Assembly: GCA_054601695.1 (NCBI GenBank)
Contig: BAAHQB010000195.1
Location: forward strand, 1 to 64,000
DNA: 64,000 nt
Source: Amorphochlora amoebiformis
Taxonomy: Eukaryota; Cercozoa; Chlorarachniophyceae
Reading direction: 5' to 3'
A program made the translations under genes and the position numbers. A model generated the notes under the pieces. The model made no database searches. It saw only the letters and a list, made by a program, of their open reading frames with translations, and was not told where the DNA came from. Positions 1 to 32,225 of this stretch are shown here, in pieces (positions within the stretch are counted from its first letter, which is position 1; every line of letters starts with the position of its first letter).

Positions 1-6
1 TGCTCC

Positions 7-540
7 TAACCCTAACCCTAACCCTAACCCTAACCCTAACCCTAACCCTAACCCTAACCCTAACCCTAACCCTAACCCTAACCCTAACCCTAACCCTAAC
101 CCTAACCCTAACCCTAACCCTAACCCTAACCCTAACCCTAACCCTAACCCTAACCCTAACCCTAACCCTAACCCTAACCCTAACCCTAACCCTAACCCTA
201 ACCCTAACCCTAACCCTAACCCTAACCCTAACCCTAACCCTAACCCTAACCCTAACCCTAACCCTAACCCTACACCCTAACCCGACACCCTAACCCTAAC
301 CCTAACCCTAACCCTAACCCGAACCCTAACCCTAACCCTAACCCTAACCCTAACCCTAACCCTAACCCTAACCCTAACCCTAACCCACACCCTAACCCTA
401 ACCCTAACCCTAACCCGAACCCTAACCCTAACCCTAACCCTAACCCTAACCCTAACCCTAACCCTAACCCTAACCCTAACCCTAACCCTAACCCTAACCC
501 TAACCCTAACCCTAACCCTAACCCTAACCCTAACCCTGAC
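7..540. repeat. Telomere repeat array, (CCCTAA)n
   Basis: Almost pure CCCTAA on the + strand (TTAGGG on the other strand), so the chromosome end lies to the left of base 1. Variant units with CCCGAA, CCCACA and CCCTACA occur between about 270 and 420 and at the inner edge near 530-550, as is usual for the proximal part of a telomere. TTAGGG is shared by animals, most fungi, brown algae and several protists, so it narrows the host only weakly. Confidence 0.98.
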
Positions 541-600
541 CCCCACCCGACACCACTAACCATAACCTACTAATCGACACCATAAGGCAGAAGTGAGTAG

Positions 601-622
601 GCTGTGGGTCGGACCCCACAGC
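601..622. other. Perfect 8-bp-stem hairpin next to the telomere
   Basis: GCTGTGGG at 601-608 pairs exactly with CCCACAGC at 615-622 around a six-base loop. The last four bases also belong to a second possible stem, CAGCGA (619-624) with TCGCTG (634-639), so the two folds exclude each other. It lies 20 bases upstream of a tRNA-like sequence. The function is unknown. Confidence 0.6.
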
Positions 623-644
623 GAAAACTTTTGTCGCTGAGAGT

Positions 645-712
645 GCCATATGGTCAAGTGGTCAGTCCGTTAACTTTGAGTCTGGGGATCGTGGGTTCGA
701 TTCCCAAAAATG
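645..712 (+). ncRNA. tRNA-derived sequence with A and B boxes (SINE head or tRNA pseudogene)
   Basis: An A-box-like TGGTCAAGTGG at 651-661 and a good B box GGGTTCGATTCCC at 692-704 have tRNA-like spacing. The T arm can form (TGGG with CCCA), but the D stem is weak and the anticodon and acceptor stems do not pair, so this is not a working tRNA. The A-rich and T-rich repeats that follow (about 712-760) suit a tRNA-derived SINE or a decayed tRNA copy. One copy only is visible in this window. Confidence 0.4.
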
Positions 713-995
713 TCAAAAAAATTTTCAATTTATCAAAAATTTTCAATTTATCGAAATCTTGAAAAATCTTGGAATAAAGGCCAGATACATTCAAAACCTA
801 ACTCCTTATATCGAGTAACTCAACTTATATAGTGTGGATAATCTGATAATAACAACTAGAACTTCAATTTAGATAACGGATAACAATATTTTGATGATAA
901 TAAATCGCAAATTGTTTTATAAACTAGATTATTGCTACAGTTTTTCTAGTTATTAGACGGATTATACGCAAAATAATCTGCGTGTGATTTATCAT
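713..995. other. AT-rich gap, nothing recognised
   Basis: AT-rich unique sequence with a short direct repeat (ATTTTCAATTTATC, twice at 721-752). I see no exon with splice signals and no repeat family here. Confidence 0.4.
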
Positions 996-1428
996 TTATG
1001 TTGTGCGTGCATGCAGTCTAGATAATGTTTCACCGCGGCATATCAATACTAAGGTTTGCAGGAGTAAAATTTTGGGGAGGTGGAAATATGGGGGAGGTGG
1101 TGTTGGCCTTTGAATTATAGGCGGAGGAGAAGGAGGGACGTTTTCTCCTAAATTAGTCCTAATAGTTGTGCCGAATTTACAGGACACGCTTGTTCCTGGA
1201 GTGTGCCGTGTTGTTTGTACCTGCTACAGCAGTAGGCCCTATTCCTTCTCTTTCGCTTCCTTTTTTCATCAACTTTTGAGCGGAACCTATTCCTCCGAAT
1301 ACTGCTATCAATAGGAGCTGCTGGCATCCGGACCCGGTGGAGTCTTGAGAAAGACTGAACGTTATGTCGCCCAATGGAATGTGAGTGTTGTATGATGGTT
1401 GGGGTATAATAATAATGTAACAATACAA

Positions 1429-1490
<62 letters not shown>

Positions 1491-1672
1491 ATATATATGC
1501 GTTAAATGTATACTTCTTGGCGTATTCTATGTTTACATTCTATTAATATGTTATCAAGTTATCATTTTGTATTTCGTACCTCCGTTGGGTGTTTTAGAAT
1601 CGCCTGAGTGTGGCATAATGATGTCGTTCATCATAGCGCGGGCCAGGTGTCGAAAAGTGTCAGCAAATTTCT
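996..1672 (-). CDS. Partial membrane protein gene, possibly MscL-like mechanosensitive channel
   Basis: Three candidate exons lie on the minus strand. Exon 1580-1672 is bounded by TTAG and GTACGA and encodes 30 residues including NDIIMP, the motif that follows the first helix of large-conductance mechanosensitive channels. Exon 1221-1354 encodes a hydrophobic stretch (LLLIAVFGGIGSA) followed by a basic run, which could be TM2. Exon 996-1147 encodes a proline-rich tail (PPSPPP, PTPPPP) and ends at TAA 998-996. The last two exons share phase 1. The first exon does not join the second in phase, so a small exon is missing or the gene is broken. The 5' part should lie right of 1672, where an LTR element sits. 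MscL is inference from a short motif; alternatively this is an unrelated small membrane protein. Confidence 0.4.
1433..1492. repeat. (TA)n microsatellite
   Basis: Pure TA dinucleotides with one TG interruption, in the intron between two candidate exons of the MscL-like gene. Confidence 0.95.
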
Positions 1673-1719
1673 CTAACGGGGCAACCTGAAAAATGCATTA
1701 TACGTATGTGTGTATTTGT

Positions 1720-1783
<64 letters not shown>

Positions 1784-1789
1784 ACATAT

Positions 1790-2051
1790 TGTTCGCGAAA
1801 GGCTGGGAATCGTGTAGAATAGTCGGAGATCCACAGAGACCAATTGGAGATCCCTGGAGATCGTGTTTTAGTGAATCCCCGGAAATGCCGGATAGTACCG
1901 GTTTATATCAAATAGTAGTGACACGTGTACGCCGCAACTCTTGTGCTGCACAAGTGGGTACCCCCACGGATAAGTTATCTCTTTCCAAATGATGAAGTAC
2001 AACAGGGTGGCCGGCAGTATTCCGATGCCCCAAGGCATTGATACGTTGACA
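1790..2051 (+). repeat. Left LTR of the gag-only element
   Basis: 262 bases aligning with 3452-3717. Shared blocks include GGAGATCCCTGGAGATCGTG, GTTTTAGTGAATCCCCGGAA, TAAGTTATCTCTTTCCAAAT and GATACGTTGACA. It begins TGTT and ends GACA. Confidence 0.85.
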
Positions 2052-2164
2052 GGTTATGAGCCTCAGCATCAAGCACGCCCTGTCCCTCGCATTGAAGATC
2101 GATCTCAGCAACAGCGATTATGAGGATTATCGCCTCCGAGTGAAGAACGTATTCAGCGTTGTCG

Positions 2165-2386
2165 CCTTCACCCAGGCTTCCGAGGTCCCGTAGTCCGTGA
2201 GATGCCTCCACTCGATCCAGATTCACCATTATCGAAGGCCTTCACCCAGGCTTCCGAGGTCCCGTAGTCCGTGAGATGCCTCCACTCGATCCAGATTCAC
2301 CATTATCGAAGGCCTTCACCCAGGCTTCCGAGGTCCCGTAGTCCGTGAGATGCCTCCACTCGATCAAGATTCACCATTATCGAAGG
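2165..2386 (+). repeat. Three tandem copies of a 74-bp unit
   Basis: Units start at 2165, 2239 and 2313, each beginning CCTTCACCCAGGCTTCC and ending in ATTATCGAAGG. Each contains an ATG followed by PPLD(P/Q)DSPLSK. Since 74 is not a multiple of 3, extra copies shift the gag frame; only the third copy is in frame with the downstream gag. Confidence 0.95.
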
Positions 2387-3381
2387 AACCACTGGGTAAA
2401 TCCCGAAAGAAGAGCATGAAGAAGCCCCAGGGAAAGGAGGATGTTAAGAGAAAAGATGTTGAGAAGCTCAAAGGAAGGTCGGATGCAGCCTCAACTGGAT
2501 GCTTGACATCCCCCCTTTCCCTGGGATGCAGCGTCAACTGGATGCTTGAGTTAAGTCGTGGAGATCCCGTAATCAAGGTGCTGGCTACACCGAATGAGAT
2601 CTGGAAAGCTTGTATCTCTTCGCTGGATGCCAAAGTAGCACAAGGGGGAGGACAATCCCATGCTCTTCTGGCACTTACCCTCGGAAAGACACACAACTAT
2701 TTACAACATGGAAGGGAGGACTCCGGATATCTCTGGAAAAGATCGAGACAAGTTTGAAGGGCCTGCAATGCATCAATACCTCCGCCTGTCTCGTAAACTG
2801 GTCAACCTGCGGATTGAAGATTGCGATGATTATTTCTCGAGATACGCCAGCGAAGTTGAGATTCTGATATCCAAACTACAAGCACATGGAGACGATTTCC
2901 TTGAAAAGCGCAAGGTGAGCTCCCAGCTGTCTAAGATTGCGATGATTATTTCTCGAGATACGCCAGCGAAGTTGAGATTCTGATATCCAAACTACAAGCA
3001 CATGGAGACGATTTCCTTGAAAAGCGCAAGGTGAGCTCCCTGCTGTCTAAAATGGATGCCGAGCGCTACGATTCCATCTTGGCTGTAATCGAAAACAAGG
3101 AAGGGATCACATTTACCGAAACCGTCAGACGGATCTCTGCCTATCTGCGACGCAAGAGTGCCCCTGCAAGCCGTGAGTTCACCGCCAATGTGACTCATAC
3201 AAAGAAGGAATGTGAACATTGTGGGCAGAAGGGCCATGCAAAGAGGACCTATTGGAAGCTGCACGGAAAGCCAGGCTCTGCGTCACAGGGGGAGTCTGAG
3301 TTAGCAGCAGCAATTGATGTACTAATGAAGACGAAGACGAAGACGAAATTGATGTGTGGTATCACTTATCTACGTTCATGA
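2350..3381 (+). pseudogene. Broken copia-type gag with zinc knuckle
   Basis: Reading-frame segments 2350-2757, 2660-2983 and 3031-3381 together make one gag: a lysine-rich N-terminus, a helical capsid-like region (about 2780-3150) and a zinc knuckle with the motif CEHCGQKGH followed by WKLHGKP, typical of copia gag proteins. A 116-bp tandem duplication (2817-2932 and 2933-3048, one mismatch in the part compared) shifts the frame, and the region around 2700 also changes frame. The knuckle's final cysteine is tyrosine (Y before WKLHG), so it should bind zinc poorly. No protein-coding pol follows. It is a decayed gag, or one kept only as an RNA passenger. Confidence 0.8.
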
Positions 3382-3451
3382 CCGAAGCGATGAGTACCTG
3401 CATGCGCTGATGGCACGACTAGACTAGCCGGAGCTGACCAATACGTGGGAG

Positions 3452-3714
3452 TGTTGGCGCAACGCCAGGAATCGTGTAGAAAAGCCCGAGATCAGCACAG
3501 ACCCACTGGAGATCCCTGGAGATCGTGTTTTAGTGAATCCCCGGAAATATCGGATAGTAGCGGTTAATGTCAGTTAGTAGCGACACGTGTATGGACCTCT
3601 TGTGCTGCGCAAGCGGGTACCCACACGAATAAGTTATCTCTTTCCAAATGGTGCAATGAAGTACAACAGGGCGGCTTGCAGTATTCCGCTGACACCCAAG
3701 GCATCGATACGTTG

Positions 3715-3717
<3 letters not shown>
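3452..3717 (+). repeat. Right LTR of the gag-only element
   Basis: 266 bases matching the left LTR in order, with scattered substitutions and small indels. It ends GTTGACA directly against a (TA)n tract. Confidence 0.85.
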
Positions 3718-4330
<613 letters not shown>

Positions 4331-5500
4331 GATTGTGATCTCCCTCTCTCTCTTAGTCCCTCTAATTCCTCTCACTCTATCATCTCCTCCTCTCCCTATC
4401 GTCTATTTTCCCTCTCTGCTATCTCCTCTATCTCTCTCCATCTTATCCTTCTTCAAATATGTTTCTACATCAATGGAAGTTATTTTAAGTGAATAAAGAC
4501 ATACGTACAGTACGATATTTGTCCGCACAAATGTGTTTACTGGTGTGTGATACCGAGAGCTCCTCATCCGGGTTTGGTAATTCGCGCGTGACCATCCGGA
4601 GGGGCCTAACCTACGCAAGATACCCTTACATGTCATCAGAGCACATTGGCAATTATAATTAAAACACAATCCGACCCAATTATTGACATAGAATAAATAC
4701 TGATGTAGGAAACAAGGACTATTCAACACAATAAGCCCTGATTTATGGCCATTGATGAACAATACGTGACTGCCTTATATTGCCATCCCTGCTGCCGTCC
4801 AAGCCCGCAGAATTGCTGTCCTCCTGCACATGGATAATCAATTATCAAGCTTCACAGGTGTATCCGGCCCAAACGTACCGTATCTATGCAAATACGACAC
4901 CAGAATTTCATAAAAAACATTTATACATCTTTCGAAATACCTCGGCCTCCCCACCGGCCCGTTCAAATCCACAGAGTTGCTACTTTCCTACATTGTAATT
5001 TAATATTTTTAAAAGACCACAATATTCAAGCTTCCCAATGTGGGGTAATTATCGAATAAGACAGATAGGTGCGCATAATGCCCTCCCACTGAGGCTCCCA
5101 GGCGAAGCCACCTTGGCGTTGGGGCCGCATGTGATTTTGCCTAAAAGGCTAAAACATCGAAGGGCGCTAAATACCCCTAAAAAGCCTTTAAAACGTTAAC
5201 AATATGTATTACCCCCTCTTAGCTCGAGAATAAGAAAGCGAGAGGAAGATCTTGAAGCTTAGTCTTCCCTTAAGCGATTTCTAGGAGAACTACAGGTTCC
5301 TTAGGGTTCTTCATACAACTTAATCAAATTTAATTAGGGGGCTGGTTGGCCAACCCTTTAATAGTTGTTCGATCTGAGGAGTTCTTGCACCCCTTGAAAA
5401 ATCCAATCGATCCAGTCAAACACAGTACCCAGGTATGCGCACAAACCGGAACGGAATAGGCACGCGCAGCGACGAAACTATCTGACACATCTGACGCCAA
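4331..5500. other. Intergenic stretch upstream of the dioxygenase gene
   Basis: A CT-rich tract (4345-4450) is followed by unique sequence of moderate GC without splice-bounded exons that I can connect to a family. Frames up to about 119 codons (minus, 4403-4762) lack family features. The promoter of the gene starting at 5556 presumably lies in the last few hundred bases, but I see no clear TATA box. Confidence 0.4.
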
Positions 5501-5555
5501 CCGCTTGCCCTATTCATTACATTTTAGACATACTGTTCGGTCGTCTGTTTACGCA

Positions 5556-7153
5556 ATGATCGAACCATCAACAACACCTACTATTCCAATGACCCGAGAA
5601 AGGCAAACGAACGAGCTTTCTCACAGCAGATTTGGGATGACTTCCAAAGCTAACGACTCCAAAAGCTATCAGAGTGAGCATTGTCACAGTGAGGCGGATG
5701 TAGACATCGTCAAGGCCCTGTGCGCCTATTCGTGGAAGCACCGCTTCAACTTCACGACTACCCAGATCCCTCGCACAACCTCTCACAGCCAATTGTTCAA
5801 GTCCTGGGGCCCATTCGACGCGACTACTTCAAGCTCAATTTTAAGACCAGAATCAGGGTCTGGAAACGGCTCACAAACTGGTTCACGGTCCAAATCGACC
5901 GGATCCGGATCCGGATCCGGAGTAGGATTTGGACGCACCCCTGTGTCCATTGTCAAGAGCATGATGCGGGCCCTCGATGCCAAGAGCTTCAATATCACTC
6001 ATCAGAATCACAGCGAGCGACCCTCCCCCAACGCCAACATGTGCGTAGCGATCGAACTCTCCCAAAAGCGAAAAATGAAGAACCGGGATGAGTCAGTGAG
6101 GTCCCTAAAAGGCGGTTTTGGCTCACAATTACCCCCCCGTTGCCAAAAGGTTTTATGCCACAAGGAGCTGCTGGTCATGATCTTTCGGATGCCTGCTGGG
6201 TCACGGATGCCGTTGCACAACCACCAAGAAATGGCTGTATTTTCGCACGTCCTTCAGGGATCGCTCAGGGTCAAGGAGTATCAATGGCTCGACGAGCGGA
6301 AAGGGTAGCTCTACCCTGCGAGCATGCATGCTTCTCAAGCCTAATACTCAAACATTATGACTAGTATATCCTGTATCACACTTCTTGCTTATGATACTTG
6401 AGATCTCGAGTACGTCTCGTGTCAAATTTAAGCACAAAGACTCCCAAACCCGAATGCAATCGTGAATGTTTAATTTTATTTGTACGATAGCTTGGCTCGG
6501 CTAGATTTCGACGAGGTACTAGAGGCGGGCAAGTGCGACGCTCGCTTCATCGGTCCCGCCTTCCACAACTTGCACAGCTTCCAGGTACACATCCGTTTCA
6601 TCAGAGCGTGGACGGCTTTCATTAACTCTCTTGTTAGTTGCCAGATTTTCAAGCTTTGAGTTTGCAAACATGGCTCGTTCTCAGATTTTGGGGTGATTTC
6701 TAAATTGTGAATTGAACCATCCAGGCCTTGACGGACTGTGTCATACTCGACATAATCACGCCTGCCTACTCGAATGAGAGACCCCCAAAGTTCTACTTGC
6801 CAACCCCAAAACGCACAGGAACAAGCAATGACCTTTTCAACATGAATGTGGCCCCCGACATCCCCTATAAATCCGCCTCGCCATCCCTAAAACGCTCAGA
6901 AAGAAGGAATACCCTCCACAAGCCGATTGCGGACATTCCCTGTAAATCGGCCTCACCGAACACCAAGCGACGACGACTCGGACCAAGTGCCAACGACCCG
7001 AGGAAAACATACACCAAAGAACACAAATGCTATGATCATCATAATATCGACAGCGCCCTGCCTGCCATCAACAATGCTAACGGGAATCTCTTCATGCTCA
7101 CCGAGTACTATCCGATCGATTATGAATGTCGTGAGGAACCTTATCTAGGTTAA
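5556..7153 (+). CDS. Thiol dioxygenase of the PCO/ADO family (N-terminal cysteine / cysteamine oxidase)
   Basis: Three exons, 5556-6304, 6491-6584 and 6725-7153, join in phase (2, then 0) to 422 residues. The cupin core is clear: [17 protein letters not shown] carries the metal-binding His221 and His223, and FHNLHSF in exon 2 carries the third, His278. This is the three-histidine Fe(II) site of plant cysteine oxidases and animal ADO. These enzymes oxidise N-terminal cysteine or cysteamine with O2 and act as oxygen sensors through the Cys/Arg N-degron. LDIITPAYS and the C-terminal EYYPIDYE block also match the family. The first about 165 residues are low-complexity (Ser, Gly, Thr). Exon 3 holds an extra roughly 80-residue insert with two DIP(Y/C)KSASP repeats and a KRRR run that could be a nuclear signal. 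The start is the first ATG in frame; a non-coding or further 5' exon is possible. Confidence 0.85.
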
Positions 7154-9109
<1,956 letters not shown>

Positions 9110-9110
<1 letters not shown>

Positions 9111-9325
9111 CTTGTGTGGCTGCTTGTATGAATGCTTGTGTGGATGCTTGTGTGGATGCTTGTGTGGATGCTTGTGTGGATGCTTGTGTGGAATGCTTGT
9201 GTCGAATGGTTGTGTCGCTGCCTTGTGTCGCTGGTTGTGTCGCTGGTTGTGTCGATGCTTGTGTCGCTGGTTGTGTGGATGGTTGTGTGGGTGGTTGGGT
9301 GGATGGTTTTGTCGATGGTGTTTTC
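9110..9325. repeat. 15-bp minisatellite (GCTTGTGTGGAT-type)
   Basis: Units of about 12-15 bases built on TGCTTGTGTGGATGC and TGGTTGTGTCGC. The frames on both strands are therefore open, giving spurious Val-Asp-Ala-Cys or Ser-Thr-Gln proteins. It lies just beyond the 3' end of the polycystin-like gene. Confidence 0.9.
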
Positions 9326-9354
9326 ATCGTCAAGTGAGTTGTGGGGTTCCGAAT

Positions 9355-31006
<21,652 letters not shown>

Positions 31007-31180
31007 CTGCTTGTGTGTGTGTGTGTGTGTGTGTGTGTGTCACAGACTCACAAGCAGTGTGTGTTTGTGTGTGTGTGTATGACTGTATGTGTTTTATATG
31101 GTGAAGAGCGTGAGTGGGTGATTAGTGATTCCATAATGAGAACATCCGAGTTGATTAAACGTTCTATGCGTTAAGAATAA

Positions 31181-31248
31181 CTCAAGATGTGAAAGACTTT
31201 TATAAATTATTAAGCGAGTTGAACGAGGTGAACGGCAATGTTGCTTGT
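31181..31248. repeat. 68-bp exact direct repeat, left copy
   Basis: CTCAAGATGTGAAAGACTTT onward is identical to 31879-31946 (offset 698). The two copies flank about 630 bases that contain a foldback and a palindrome. Confidence 0.95.
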
Positions 31249-31390
31249 AAAATCGTTAAAAATTTGTAACGGACTTTAAAATTTTCACTAGTGCATTTTT
31301 GTGGCTTCAGCACACATCTTAGGCGAAAACTTTTCCTCAGTGCACGTGTCTCCCCCCAATGGGCCAAACGGTCCAAACCGGCCAATGCAG

Positions 31391-31569
31391 AATCGCATCT
31401 TTTCTCATGGTGTTTCGGCTCCACATCGAGCTACAGTATGTGCGATCAACGAACGATCCGCTTCCTTTTCCGTGTCTCGTCAATTCTCCTCTCCCACGAC
31501 TCGCGTTCAGAATGTATTGATACTGCAGCTCGATGTGGAGCCGAAACACCATGAGAAACGATGCGCATT
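31391..31569. repeat. Imperfect foldback with arms of about 48 bases
   Basis: 31391-31438 and 31521-31569 are inverted copies with two mismatches and one indel (core CTCATGGTGTTTCGGCTCC), around an 82-base loop. A further CCCCCCAATG near 31352 pairs with CATTGGGGGG at 31566-31575. A 19-base direct repeat GGGCCAGTCTGGGTCCAGA follows (31577 and 31650). It may be a MITE or another foldback element. Confidence 0.85.
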
Positions 31570-31725
31570 GGGGGGAGGGGGGCCAGTCTGGGTCCAGAGA
31601 AGCGTTTGAGAGGGAAAGCGTATCGATAAATGGAACGGCAGATGATGGGAGGGCCAGTCTGGGTCCAGACTCCAGAGAAAGCATCCACCTGCCACTGCCT
31701 GTCACAGACACGACACTATCGGAAG

Positions 31726-31745
31726 ATCTTGTCGGCCGACAAGAT
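31726..31745. other. Perfect 20-bp palindrome
   Basis: ATCTTGTCGGCCGACAAGAT reads identically on both strands. It lies between the foldback and the transposase gene. It could be a dimeric protein-binding site or part of an element end. Confidence 0.9.
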
Positions 31746-31878
31746 ATGACATTTGTTTATCGGAACCTAAATCAGGTAAAGTTTGGCGAAACTTTACCCC
31801 AAATCTGGGACGTGACGAAAAATGTTTTCAGTTAATTCATTTCAAGTTAATTAAACTTTCACGCGATCCAAGAATCAC

Positions 31879-31946
31879 CTCAAGATGTGAAAGACTTTTA
31901 TAAATTATTAAGCGAGTTGAACGAGGTGAACGGCAATGTTGCTTGT
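31879..31946. repeat. 68-bp exact direct repeat, right copy
   Basis: Exact match of 31181-31248, ending in AATGTTGCTTGT. It could mark a segmental tandem duplication or the long flanks of an inserted element. Confidence 0.95.
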
Positions 31947-32147
31947 TGCATTGCAGGCATATTATTATATTATTATTATTGCACCGAATTTGTCAGATCC
32001 TTCGTGGCCGATTTATTTAATTAAACTGTCGGGTCCGCCGTTCTCTATGTCACGGTATTGTCACCATGTGTGGATCTGCCGGCAGTACTTCCGGTACATT
32101 CTCCATGTGTCACGGCAGATTCCCCGATATCCACTAGGAAAACCGGC

Positions 32148-32160
32148 ACTCTATATATTT
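32148..32160 (+). promoter_or_regulatory. Possible TATA box of the transposase gene
   Basis: CTCTATATATTTC about 70 bases upstream of ATG 32226, in otherwise mixed sequence. Weak, as TA-rich sequence is common here. Confidence 0.3.
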
Positions 32161-32225
32161 CATCTACTTTAGATGATATCACCTAAATAAATGACAGCCA
32201 CGTGGCCGCTGCCAGAGTACACACA

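Larger units (their letters stand above)
1790..3717 (+). mobile_element. Non-autonomous copia-like LTR element with gag only (TR-GAG type)
   Basis: Two similar direct terminal repeats (1790-2051 and 3452-3717) start with TGTT and end with TTGACA, and enclose about 1.4 kb. The base after the left LTR begins a copia-like primer-binding site (GGTTATGAGCC), and a short purine run (GTGGGAG) precedes the right LTR. The interior codes only for gag-type sequence; there is no protease, integrase, reverse transcriptase or RNase H. It is therefore a gag-only, non-autonomous element that would need enzymes in trans. The gag is itself broken by two internal tandem duplications. Both flanks are (TA)n, so the target site duplication cannot be read. 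The LTRs differ at many positions, so the insertion is not recent. Confidence 0.8.

Noticed and set aside
651-704. Functional tRNA gene
   Set aside because: A and B boxes are present, but the acceptor and anticodon stems do not pair.
31200-31835. Overlapping open frames on both strands
   Set aside because: They fall in the foldback; the similar proteins on opposite strands only reflect the inverted repeat.
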